64,000 nucleotides of DNA from assembly GCA_020631735.1 (NCBI GenBank), contig CM036221.1, positions 17,837,381 to 17,901,380 on the forward strand. Direction: 5' to 3'. The notes beneath the pieces are model-generated. The model was not told where the DNA came from, did not search any database, and saw only the letters and a program-made list of their open reading frames with translations. Within the stretch, counting starts at the first letter, position 1, and every line of letters starts with the position of its first letter. This stretch comes from Saccharum officinarum (Eukaryota > Streptophyta > Magnoliopsida > Poales > Poaceae). The position numbers were made by a program, and so were the translations under genes. Below are positions 1 to 10,372 of this stretch, in pieces.

Positions 1-849
1 CAGGTGTTGCTGTATCTGAAATGCTGGACGACGATATATATCTCTGATGCAGGTCTTTTGCATTATTACTATTCTGCAATTAAAAAGCGAATCAGGCAAT
101 ATTATTATACTTGAGCGATGACTTATAGGAGTACATCACATATTCACATACTGATCCAGTGTCCAGAAGAGTACAAGGAGTACTAGATAGAGAGAAACAA
201 AGATATGTACTGACTAAGATGTGCACATATAATCAGATGCGATGATGACTGCTCACCGGCATGCATGTCGTCAGATGAGATGCTGGCGGCTCCTGGCCAT
301 ACAATATGGAGGTACCCAATTAACCCGGATTAAGGGCGACGAGCGGAGCCAATGGACCGACAGGCGACAGCAACCGCAGCGCATGCAGCGGACCCATGGA
401 TCTGGGCCTCACCACAAAGGGAAGCCGAATGGTAAGAGGAAAATAAAATAAAATAGATTGGCAAAAACAAAGTCAATAGATTGTGCGACAACACAACTGG
501 TCTCGATTACACACGAAAGATATTCAAAGAAATGATTCCAGAAAACTGAGCAGCTTCCACAATGACTTGACACGAAAAGGACCATATTTCTGAAAGAAAC
601 TCCACATATTCTAGCAATAACAGAGGATGTTTTATTCATGCATGCACGGTGGAACACAGGGGACCTGAAATTTCATATAATTTGTTATTACCATGTTAAG
701 TGAATTGAAACTGCATAGCTCTGTAAATATTGCTGTTATTACAGCAAGAAGAAGGCAAAAAAGTATTATCCTAATATCATTATGAAACTACAGCATATAA
801 ATACAGAGCAGCTGCATGCCCAGTGTTCATACCTCTTCTACTGTTTATC
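1..849. other. Left edge, downstream of the kinase gene; no gene recognised
   Basis: Only short open frames without recognisable domains are present. Because the kinase is read leftward and stops at 850-852, the first few hundred bases left of it (about 600-849) probably include its 3' untranslated region. I see no transposon termini or RNA gene here. Confidence 0.5.
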
Positions 850-2254
850 CTACAGTCTTCCATCCAGCTTGTTAACAATGTGCTCTATAGAGGGTCTCTT
901 CTTCCGATCTATTTCCACACACTCTAACCCAATTTCAATGCACACTTTCAGTTGCTGGAGGGAGTTGGCATCTAGTGAAGAGTACTTGGATACAATGTGC
1001 TCGATTGTCCAATTTTGACGTACCTACAAAATTGGAATAAGATATATTAATTGATGTTACAATTTTTTTTCTAGTCTCAAATCATCAAGTTGTGTTATCT
1101 TACGCCTTACATTCTCAACCAAGTTCCTGGCAGACATGTCATCTTTGCTTCGCGGATTTCTCTCTCCCGTGGTGATCTCAATGATCAGTAGGCCCAAACT
1201 ATATATGTCTAACTGGGTTGAGATCTCACCTCTGTATAGATATTCCGGAGCCATGTATCCACTGGAAGGTGTTAGCATTAAGAAAAGTTAACAAGCATTA
1301 TTAGTAGAGAAATTAAAATGCAGTTTATTGTACATGAAGAATATTTTCTTTATTTATCTTACTGTGCCCCACAACATTTAGTGTGTGCATCCGCGTTTGT
1401 TCTGCGCCAAAGAGCCTTGAGAGACCGAAATCTGCAATTTTTGGGGCCATGTTCTCATCAAGCAATATATTGTCAGGCTTAAGATCCATATGGACCATAG
1501 GCTGATCCATTCCCTTGTGTAGGAAATGTAAACCTTGGCAGATTCCCTTAATTATCTTGAAGCGTGTTGCCCAATCCAGTGTTGATGGAGCTAATGAAAA
1601 GAAGCAGAGTTATGTCAGTATTCTGGATAACGACCTCTAAACTTATAAGTTATGTAGCATATATAACATTATAAAACGAAATAAAGCGATGTTTCTTGAA
1701 CGCTGATCTGAACTTCTTGCGGTAAGTATCATACCAAAAATATGATTGTCAAGGCTCCGCATTTTCATGTATTCGTAGCAGAGTAAACTCTCCACTGTGT
1801 CCGCGAGAATATATCTCCCGTTGTGCTCCACCACCGTTTTCTTCATCTCGTAGCAATAGCCAACTAGCTTGACGATGTTGTCATGCCGGACCGCCATAAG
1901 GTTCCCAACCTCATTCTGAAACTGTTTGTCAGGCGTCACCGGCGAGCCGCTCCCGATCCTCTTCACGGCAATCTCTGTCCCATCTTTCAGAATCCCCTGC
2001 GTACGGAGGGGAGGGTTTAATCCATGAGGAAACTATAGTGGAATGTTTTCATCAGCTTGTGGAAACACAGAAAACACTGAAGCTGTGAATCATTCATATC
2101 ATACCCTATAAACTGTTCCGAATGCGCCTTTGCCAAGTTGTCGCGCAGGGGAGAACCCATCTGTAATGTCTTTCAAGAACTCCGCTGGGAGTTCCTTGGG
2201 CAGCGAATTCAGAAGAGGGCTCGTCTCCGGCTTGCTAGAACTAGCAGCGTCCAT
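850..2254 (-). CDS. Receptor-like cytoplasmic kinase, five exons, possible frame break at exon 3/4
   Basis: Predicted Ser/Thr protein kinase of the grass receptor-like cytoplasmic kinase type, about 320 residues. Inferred exons on the minus strand are 2254-2105, 1996-1735, 1590-1363, 1261-1111 and 1023-850, each with GT and AG borders. The start is the ATG at 2254, chosen because it opens a kinase-type N-terminus in the frame of the glycine loop. Visible motifs, in order, are the glycine loop GKGAFGTVYR, the AVKR lysine, HMDLKPDN at the catalytic loop (Met where most kinases have Arg, as in non-RD kinases), ADFGLSRL, GYMAPEY, and a C-terminal DRKKRPSI segment. There is no signal peptide, ectodomain or membrane segment, so a cytosolic or membrane-associated signalling role is inferred. 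Exon 3 to exon 4 is out of frame by one base with the obvious splice sites. The gene may therefore be damaged, use an unusual donor, or carry a sequencing error. Confidence 0.75.
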
Positions 2255-2531
2255 TTCTGATGATTTATGCTATGGATATCAGTCGGTATGACAGAGAAAT
2301 GAGCACCCCGGGAACTGAGCCGGTTTCGAGAAAGCACTGACCTGGAGAAGAAGGATGAGATGAGAGACCCTCGCGCGGAAGGGGCAAAGGATGACTCTAC
2401 GAGAGATCCTGCAGATCTTTGGTTTTTCAAGGTTTCTGTAGCAAACTCTCAGTCCCAGCGAGATGGGCTTGACTTGACTTCACTGGCCTGAATCTGGTCA
2501 ACCATCAAGGGGTCAAGACAACCAAAACCGC

Positions 2532-2551
2532 AAAAAAAAAAAAAAAAAAAA
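2532..2551 (-). terminator. RNA polymerase III terminator of the tRNA gene
   Basis: A run of 20 A on the plus strand reads as T20 on the minus strand. It starts three bases after the tRNA 3' end. A T run in this place is the normal stop for RNA polymerase III. Confidence 0.8.
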
Positions 2552-2554
2552 GAA

Positions 2555-2628
2555 TGGCGTCGCCCGGGTTCGAACCGGAGACCTTCAGTGTGTTAGACTG
2601 ACGTGATAACCAACTACACCACGACACC
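2555..2628 (-). tRNA. tRNA-Val (anticodon AAC)
   Basis: A 74-nt cloverleaf on the minus strand. The acceptor stem pairs 5' GGTGTCG with 3' CGACGCC followed by the discriminator A, with one G-T pair. The anticodon loop CTAACAC gives anticodon AAC. The T arm contains GGTTCGAACCC (B box) and the D arm the A-box-like TGGTGTAGTTGGT. There is no intron, and CCA is not encoded. All stems pair, so the gene looks functional in cytosolic translation. Confidence 0.97.
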
Positions 2629-3432
2629 ATTGCGTGATTTTGACTCACTCATGCATAATAAATATATTAATACTTATTAATAAGATCGTCATTTCCCAAC
2701 GTTCCCATCGTCGTTACAACCGTGATGGATCACAAGTTTCTACTCGTATCATGTATACCTGTATAGTTTGTGTATATACTTTACACGGTAGACGTGGTGC
2801 GAGTGATATACTATACAGTATAGCCCCTTCATTCAGTGATTTCAGTCTGATATACGTACTGTCGCAAGCAGTCATAAAATTTCCTGAAACTGTATATGAA
2901 ATAATTGATACATCCAGGTAATACAATGCCAATATGCCATTGTCATGACTATTGTTCCTAAAAACATCAGGCCACAGACTATAACATATTGCGCATAGAA
3001 AGATTTCCATGCAGATATCAGGCCACAGACTACAGCACCAGGCACAAACTAAAGATTACTGCTTCTCAGGTCACCTTCAGCAACCAATTTATATACCTGC
3101 ACAACAGCATGCCTTTTATTCATATACCTGCAGTCGAGCAGCTAAACGAAGGCTGCCTACTGCATTCATTCTTATCTTGAAGGAAATTATTGATATAATT
3201 ACTACTGAAGACGACGTTATTAATGACGGCTCTTATTGCAGTTTCCAGTCTTCACGGTGACAAGGTTCAGCAGGCAAATATTGTGTCACTTTTGCTGAAA
3301 ACCATCTCAGCATGTCCAAAAACACTATATGTCTATAGATTCAGACTTCCTTCTTCTATAAGTTAAGTTAGATGCTCCATTTATCTGAGCACTGAGAACA
3401 TGCTCCGCATATATAAATTAAATACAAATAAT
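2629..3432. other. Intergenic DNA between the tRNA and a short tandem repeat
   Basis: AT-rich sequence with short, unrelated open frames on both strands. I see no domain, transposon end or splice structure. Confidence 0.5.
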
Positions 3433-3528
3433 GCTATCTCAGAAATTTCTGAACCTATCACGGAATAATTTCTTGAACCAGCTATCTCAGAATTTTCTGA
3501 ACCTATCACTCAATAATTTCTTGAACCA
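3433..3528. repeat. 48-bp direct tandem duplication, two copies
   Basis: Copies at 3433-3480 and 3481-3528 both begin GCTATCTCAGAA and end TTTCTTGAACCA, with only a few substitutions between them. It lies just upstream of the LINE insertion and has no evident coding role. Confidence 0.9.
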
Positions 3529-3572
3529 GTCACTGAATGATCTGTCTGCCTGAGGACAACCCATCCTCGGCA

Positions 3573-5304
3573 GCTGATGGAGTGCTGAGGAAAATGCACC
3601 ACCGGCCGTCAAGTACCAATGCAGCATGTACGCCGACGATGTCATTCTTTTCATCCGGCCAACTATCCAGGAAGCCACCGCGGTCAAGCAGATTCTGAGC
3701 ATCTTTGGCCAGGCCTTGGTCTCCAAACCAACTTGGCAAAATGTTCGGTTACAGTGATCTATGGCGGCGAGGAAGCACTTCCTGACATCTTAGCTATTCT
3801 TGGATGCAGAGTGCAAGCATTTCCAATCACATACATTGGGCTGCCCTTAGCACCAGGGCCATCCCAAGGCACACTTCCAATCCTTGGTGGAGAATGTCGC
3901 AAGGAAACTGCCTCCGTCGCACGACACGCTCATGGCGAGAGCGGTCGGCTGGTTTGGATCAAATCAGTGCTCAGAGTTGTGCCCATCTACGCCATGATGG
4001 TGGAGAATCTGCCACCTTGGGCAAGGAAGGAACTCGACAGCATTTGCAGGAAGTTCTTCTGGGCCGGCAGCGATCAATCAGTCAGAGGGAAGTGCATGGT
4101 GGCATGGAATGCCTGCTGCCAGCCGACACGACTGGGAGGACTGGGAATCAGCAACCTTCAACTGGCCGGTTACGCGCTCCAGACGCGCTGGCTATGGCTG
4201 CAGCGAGCTGACCACGCACGTGCATGGAGCGAGCTTCCAATCAAAACAGCAAAGGAAGTGCGGGCGTTCTTCAAGGCGTCGACTTATACTCAGCTTGCGA
4301 TGGGAGAAACACCCTCTTCTGGGAAGATCGGTGGATCGACGGGCACGACGTCTAGTCCATTGCGCCGTACCTGTACTTGTCCGTGTCGCAGCGCGTCCGG
4401 CGCATGCAAACAGTCAGGGAGGGATTGCACAACAGAGCTTGGGTCAGGAACATAGCTAGCGGTACGTCGGTTGAGATCCTTGTTGACTACCTGCATCTAT
4501 GGGCGGCAATTGACGGGACCCAGCTCTCTGATCAACCCGATAAAACAGTCTGGAGGTGGACCGCTGATGATGCCTATTCGGCCAGCTCAGCCTACACCAT
4601 GCTACACTCCGGCTCCGTGGCACTCAGGGGTCACACACTCATCTGGAAAACATGGGCGCCGATGAAGGTGAAAATTTTCTTATGGCTTGCGTTCAAGCGT
4701 CGGCATTGGACGGGCGACAGACGCCGGCGTCACGACATCGACGCGAGAGAGACGTGCTACCTCTGTGAGCAGGGACAAGAAACAATCGATCACCTTCTAG
4801 TCGCCTGCCCCTTCACAAGAGAGACCTGGTTCCACATCATGCAGAGCCTAGGCAAGCCGCTGCCGCCGCCGCCGCTAGTCGACGGTCGGAGGGTGGCGTC
4901 GCCTTCGGTCCATGTTCGCCGGCGATTGTCGCGCTGGCTTTGACTCGCTGTTCGCGCTCACTTCATGGGAGCTGTGAAAAGAGCGGAACGCGCGATGCTT
5001 CAGAAACTCCACGGCCACCGTCGATGACGTCCTGCAGATCATACGGACCGAGGCTGATCGTTGGATCGAGGCCGGAGCGCGGGGTTTACGAGAGCTGCAG
5101 CAAGCGCAGTGACGGAGGTATCCTCAAGCATGTCAGGATCGTGTTACCGCGCGCATGTAATCCCTCCTAATTGGTTTTGATTTGATTTGATTTGTTGTGT
5201 ATCGCTTCGTTTTACTTTGGCTCGTGGTCTTTGTTCTTGTATTTAAACTCTATCCTTCTTAATCAATGATGTGCACTCTCGCGTATTCGATAAAAAAAAA
5301 AAAA
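3573..5304 (+). mobile_element. 5'-truncated LINE (non-LTR retrotransposon) with poly-A tail
   Basis: The segment ends in an A13 run (5292-5304) after a noncoding tail rich in TTGATTTGATTTG. It carries only the second half of a LINE polyprotein. A candidate target-site duplication, CCCATCCTC followed by (T)GGCA, is present at 3560-3572 and again right after the A run at 5307-5320, with one base of difference. The 5' truncation is typical of target-primed reverse transcription. Orientation is plus. Confidence 0.82.
3590..4945 (+). pseudogene. LINE reverse transcriptase C-terminal half and zinc-binding domain
   Basis: Remnant of the LINE ORF2 protein, which copies element RNA into DNA at a nicked target. 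The catalytic motif MYADDVILFI is encoded near 3628-3657. It is followed by connection and thumb-like sequence around ITYIGLPLAP (near 3828) and the GGLGISNL stretch (near 4136). The C-terminal reverse-transcriptase zinc-binding domain has WAPMKVKIFLWLAF and the Cys/His cluster CYLCEQGQETIDHLLVAC around 4758-4810. The coding frame changes at least twice (just after the YADD segment and near 4380). The endonuclease and the fingers of the polymerase are missing, so the copy cannot be active. Confidence 0.85.
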
Positions 5305-5449
5305 CCCCCATCCTCTGGCAATATTGTCTTGACCACGTAGTGCGTGCTTTTGGTTTATTCTATGATGATAGAATCGACAACCCATATAATCTCCATGGGT
5401 GCACAGAGAAGGTCCGCGTGCAGCGGAGCGCGCATCCCGTCCTAGTTAA
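5305..5449. other. Short spacer between the LINE and the sigma-factor pseudogene
   Basis: About 145 bp that includes the right copy of the LINE target-site duplication and the likely 3' flank of the minus-strand sigma-factor relic. No feature of its own is visible. Confidence 0.5.
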
Positions 5450-7107
5450 TCAGAAGTGGCAGACAAAGTCGTGGAGATCTCGACGCACGTCCTCGTCATC
5501 CCTAAGCTTTTCCATGGCCGGCTTCTTGATCTTCCTGATCCACTCCTTGGAGACGCGGTAGATGCCGCCGATCTCCTCCAGCGACCTGCACCGGCCGTCC
5601 TCCAGCCTGTGCCGCAGCCTCAGCACTTGGCCTTCTCGCGCGGGCAGCCTACCCAGCACAAGCAACAGTCTCTCCCTCAGCTGGCCCAGAACAGTGTGGC
5701 CTCGTTCGGAGCCTCCGGAGATGCCGCCTCGTCTGGGATCACCTCCTGAAAAAACAAGACACAAATCACTCATTGTCAAACGTGTACTGCGAAGCATGAT
5801 GCAGTGATGGTAGAGGTTGATATGCGAACTTTGTGTGCTGTCTGATCCCGATCTCCGAGTAGAGCGAGACGGCCCTGCAAGAGCACTTGCGCACCAGCCT
5901 GACGTTGGAAACATGCATTGTGATCAGTCCAGTGGCAAAAGGTTTCCTAGCAGATGGTTGCAGAGAGAGACAGAGAGAGGCTTACAGGAAGCAGGGTGAC
6001 TCCTGAGTTTTCAGCCAGGAGAGCGAGCATCCCTTTCCTGGTCCAGTACTTGACGTACGTGTAGAACCTACACCCCTTCCGGCTGTCAAACTTCTCGCGC
6101 CATCAAGCACACACACCCATCTTCCAGTCTGCAGCGGTCGATGCCATTTCCACAACAATAACCGAGCAAATCCATCAGTCGCTTGCACATAATCCAATTA
6201 ATGATCGGACAAGTGTCGATGCATATGCATATATATGTATTCATTTACTATGTTAAATAAGAGACAATCGTCAGAATTAATGGTGACCGATGAATATGAA
6301 ATGTAATATATGAACCTGAAGCAGATCGTCCAAGGCCGTCCCCATCCCGATGTGTGTTCTTGCAATGTACCTGACGAGCCACTCGGTGGTCACCACCAGC
6401 CTCTCTCGGCAGCAGTATCCCTGCCTGCAGCCTGCTCATCAGCTTTGCCTCGTCCACAGTCCACACCAGCTCCCTCTGCCCACCTGTGGTAGCTCACCTC
6501 CTGCCCCTCCTTCACCATCTTCTCCCTCATCTTCTCAAGGCTTGCACGTTCCTGAATGCAGGTCAACAAACATATAGTATATATAGAAACATCAGTTAAA
6601 CCGAACCAACAGCCTGAAGAATATGACATGCATTCTCTGCTGTAATCTAATTCTAATTCACCAATAAAGATAAGAATTCTGCTTCACATAATATAGTACC
6701 TTGATGGTCTCTAACAGTGCTGATTGCTCACGCACAATGCTCCTTCTTCGTCTTGGGTGACTTTTCCACTCGGATATAAACTGGCTACTACTTGCCTTCC
6801 GTGATTTTCTGAGTCTTGGTGGATTCACTTTTACCGACACCCTGGTCATAGAAGCAGTAAACGATCTCAGAGCTCCAAGCTGCTCAATGCGCACACAGAT
6901 ATCGTTCTCCAGCATCTTCAAGTCTTTACCAGCCAAATTCGTCTCCAATTCCTGAAGGTTCTGCATTAGCAAGCGATACTGCAAATTGCTATTCGTGTGA
7001 TTCCTGTCCATCCAGAACGATGTCTCTTCATCCATCCAGCTATCATACTGTACACTAGTTCTGTCAACAGCGTTATCAAGGAGCTTCCTTTCTGCACCCA
7101 CCTGCAA
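5450..7107 (-). pseudogene. Plastid RNA polymerase sigma factor, multi-exon, frameshifted relic
   Basis: Nuclear gene relic for a sigma-70 family factor. Such factors direct the bacterial-type plastid RNA polymerase to promoters. Reading leftward, an exon about 7104-6703 carries an N-terminal segment with IEQLGALRSF. The exon about 6554-6315 has SYHRWAEGAGV, VDEAKLMSRLQAG and then TTEWLVRYIARTH (regions 1.2/2.1), in three different frames. The exon about 6120-5990 has FDSRKGCRFYTYVKYW (regions 2.3/2.4). The last exon, about 5750-5450, begins EVIPDEAA, changes frame, and ends with region 4: LPAREGQVLRLR then a helix-turn-helix RSLEEIGGIYRVSKEWIRKI, stopping at 5450-5452. At least three frame changes within conserved blocks make a working protein unlikely, unless they are sequencing errors. 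The N-terminal end may lie in or beyond the gap at 7301. Confidence 0.82.
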
Positions 7108-7300
7108 GTCTTACTGTAAAAATACTTTTTTGTGGCAATACCAAGAACACATAGAAATGATTTCTTCTCTGGAGTTTATATTCAATCCCACTTATGAAAG
7201 GTTGCAAGAGGTGGCACCTTGCTAATATAACATTTACAGGACAAGAGACCATGTACTCTCAGTTAGCAATCTGTAATGTCTAGTAAACACAGTAAAACCA

Positions 7301-7400
7301 NNNNNNNNNNNNNNNNNNNNNNNNNNNNNNNNNNNNNNNNNNNNNNNNNNNNNNNNNNNNNNNNNNNNNNNNNNNNNNNNNNNNNNNNNNNNNNNNNNNN
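7301..7400. other. Assembly gap, 100 N
   Basis: Exactly 100 undetermined bases, the usual placeholder for a scaffold join of unknown length. It may hide the 5' end of the sigma-factor relic. Confidence 0.99.
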
Positions 7401-8585
7401 GGCTCTTTGTAAGACATTGATGGATGTGGTGTTTCTGGACGCAGGAGCAGCAGCTTACCATAGCCAGGTGCAGTCTCCAGTTTATTGTTGCAAATGTTTT
7501 ATACATAGGCGAAGAACTGATGTCAGGTTGCCATGGAAAACCCCAATAAACTTATATCTTGTAGATAGGCAAATGTACAGAGAAGCATGTGCGGCTGTGG
7601 CCATAGTAATGTTTTTTTTTGCCTTTTTTGTCCTGTCCCAGAATACTTCTGCAATTCTACAATTCAAAATTTATCCCAAAAAGAATGGCCCATATAGGTG
7701 TGAGATCTAATGTACTCTAGGCTAGCAGGTGTATCAGCTTACTGTACTCTATGTCATGTGGTTGAGCAATGTGTAAGGTGGTGAACTGGTTCTGGCTCCG
7801 AGTGTTGCATAGCATCAGACTGCCCTTGTGAAGGCTTATTAAAAGAATGGCCGGTTCTTAGATGAATTATGCTTCTCTGTTGAATCTTTTATTGGGTTTT
7901 TGTTCCCAGAGGCAAATGTTGGTGCTAGTTGTCGTTCTTCCGTTGTTGGGTGTCTGAGTGAATAAATCAGACTGAATGAAGCAGCAGCTTGTGTTGGCTG
8001 CACTGGTGAATGGTGAGTGGCAGAGGATCTTTGGGGGAAAGTTTCCGCAGGCGTTGCCGATGTGATGACCGTGTGGCAGAGGTGTTGCAGGTTGATGTGC
8101 AGTTGCTGGTAAAGCAGAGTATGGTTCCTCTGATTCTGAAGCTAGCCTACCTTTTGCGTTATCTGAATCTGAAAACGCAGCTGGAATTCAGAAGTCATTC
8201 GAGACTTCAGAGTTCAGAGTCCGAACGCGGTGGCTATCCCGAGTCTCTGTGGAGGGAATCATCAAGGTCTCCTCCGTCCACTAGGACATCTACTTCGCAC
8301 CGGCCAAGCTCCGTATAGTAGCGACATAAATAGAGTACATGCCAGTCCGGCCTATGGTGTAATGTGACTCCGCAAGCTCCGGGTCCAGGGTCAGTCAGTC
8401 CCATTTCGTAGTGGTTTGTGACAAAAAAAAATTTGGCAATATATTGATTTTGTTTTCACAAACTCAAACGGGTGATGGGTCATTTGTACACACGCACGAC
8501 CCTTCCACGCGCCACCATCGGTTAAGAATAGGATCCGGGGTTAAGGTTTCTAAATCACTGGCGGACCTAGAAGAAGTGGGTTGCC
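7401..8585. other. Unclassified DNA after the gap; possible exon trace near 7401-7490
   Basis: On the minus strand near 7401-7490 there is an exon-like stretch reading LETAPGYGKLLLLRPETPH. It could be another piece of the sigma-factor relic, but I do not recognise it. The rest resembles untranslated or intronic sequence. No domain, transposon end or RNA gene is seen. Confidence 0.35.
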
Positions 8586-8607
8586 GGGGGGGGGGGGGGG
8601 GGGGGGG
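8586..8607. repeat. Poly-G tract (G22) in a G-rich block
   Basis: Twenty-two consecutive G, followed by further G runs to about 8632. Such a tract can form G-quadruplex DNA and is hard to sequence, so its exact length is uncertain. The glycine-rich frame through it is an artefact of composition. Confidence 0.95.
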
Positions 8608-8632
8608 TTGGGGAGGGGGGAGGGAGGGAGGG

Positions 8633-9095
8633 CTGTGTCCTAGAGGTTTAGCGAGGTCATCGTCGAAGCCACAGGCGGTAGGAGGACGGGGCTTTTTGCA
8701 GGGAGGGTGGGGTCAAGATGATGGTAGGAGGGTGGTGGAGGCGTGAGAACAGGAGTGGCAGAGGATGGGCGCGACGAGGAAGAAGGGGTGTGTGTTAACG
8801 TGCCCCTTTTGTTTTCTACTAAAGACTAAAGAATCTAAGTTATATAAAAAGAATTAGTAATTTGCTGCCAAACGCTCTTAAAGCCAAAGCAAATTATTGA
8901 GGATCAATGCAGAATTCCAAATCAACCCTCCCCCCACACAAATTACTTGTCCAAAATTTTAGAGGGGCGACATGGTTGTCGTTCATTTTCATGTCGTACC
9001 TTTCACATAAGTTCGGTGTCCGTGTACTATGAGTACATTACACATATTAGATTGCCCAATTTGGTGAACCTACTCTTTCAAGAAAAATTGCTTTC
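8633..9095. other. Intergenic DNA left of the fold-back element
   Basis: After the G-rich block comes ordinary AT-rich sequence. The phrase GAGGGGCGACATGG near 8962 resembles old transposon debris, but I cannot assign a family. Confidence 0.35.
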
Positions 9096-10372
9096 TTTGG
9101 GCACCTAGCATTTGGTTAGTAATATCACAACTTATTTTTTTTTCCAGCTGATGTGCTTTGGTTTTTTTTTCTTTTTAATACATTTTTAATGAAACTACAA
9201 AAATATACCTTGAATTCAAAAATATATTGTCATCTCCTTAAAACAATTTAACGATTTTGAGGAGAGTCCTACTATTGTAAAATGAAATTATCGAATTTTG
9301 TTTTATGGGAAAATAGTTTTATTTTTTGTAAACAAAAAACATGATTTCTTCTTAAAGTCCTTGTATGGGTAAACTATCTCCCGAAGTCGTTTATCCAAGG
9401 AACAAAATTCAAAGCCACGTGCTTTTTTTAAAATATTTTTTTTGTCAAGTGAAACAAAGGATCCGGGGACATCTAGAAATCTTGTAATTCTATAAATATT
9501 TGGTAAAATTGAAGCATAACCCATCTTTCTAGTACCTGGCATCATAGATTTTGCACTTTAGAAACTAATTATTTCCTAGAATGCTATACTTGAGTTTTTT
9601 TATTAAGTTGTTTAGCTTCAAAATGTTTTTTGAAAATACAGAAAAATCATCTAAATTCAAAGTTGGGAATTAATATTTTTTTCATGTAATTTCTCAGCAT
9701 ACGTACTCAAGTGAAATTCAAAGTTCCTTAACAGAGCACATGCTCAAAGTTAGGTTTTATATTGAAAATTAAATTTTAAAGAATTCAAAACAAAACTCAA
9801 AAGCTCATGGCATGTGTCCATTATCTTTAGCATTCATGAAAAAATTGAGCATATTTTGAGTCCTTTTAAATTTAATTTTAAAATACAACCTAATTTTGAG
9901 CATGCATTTTGTTAAGGAACTTTTGGTTTTACTTGAGCACGTATGCTAAGAGATTACATGAAAAATTGACAACTTCTAAACCATGACTTTAGATTATTTT
10001 TTCTCAGATTTTTGGAAAACAATTTTTGGAAGTTTAATTTCAAAACTGCAAAAGCTATGGTCAGATATAAGCAAAATTAACTTTGTTTGAATTTTAGCAT
10101 CAAAATTTCATTCCGTGGATGAGCGACTTTGATAAATAATTTCCCATACACAATTTTAAGAAGAAGTCATGTTTTGTGTTTCCGAAAATAAAATTGTTTT
10201 TCCTAGTACGAGTGCACCCAAAATCGTTTTACGACGAATGAGTTTTTTTAAAAAAAATTGCTCTACTGGGATATTCAAGGTATATTTTTGCCATTTCTAT
10301 ATCAAAATGTACTAAAAAAGATAAAAAGTTTGGGATAGAGAACCCGAACCGAATATACCTTTTTGGGCACCT
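9096..10372. mobile_element. Fold-back / long-TIR element, about 1.25 kb, possibly Mutator-like
   Basis: The sequence folds on itself. The block at 9681-9780 (CATGTAATTTCTCAGCATACG, TTCCTTAACA, CATGCTCAAA) returns inverted at 9868-9962. The block at 9303-9440 returns inverted at about 10085-10200, and AAAAATATACCTTGAAT near 9200 returns inverted near 10275. The central spacer is roughly 9781-9867. An 11-bp direct repeat, TTTGGGCACCT, flanks it at 9096-9106 and 10362-10372 and fits a target-site duplication of Mutator-like size. No transposase is encoded, so it would be non-autonomous. Arms are imperfect, indicating age. Confidence 0.72.

Noticed and set aside
242..657. Overlapping short frames near the left edge
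   Set aside because: There is no recognisable domain, no splice structure and no repeat signature.
8411..8746. Glycine-rich protein gene
   Set aside because: The glycine run comes from a G22 homopolymer, with no promoter, start context or homology to support a gene.
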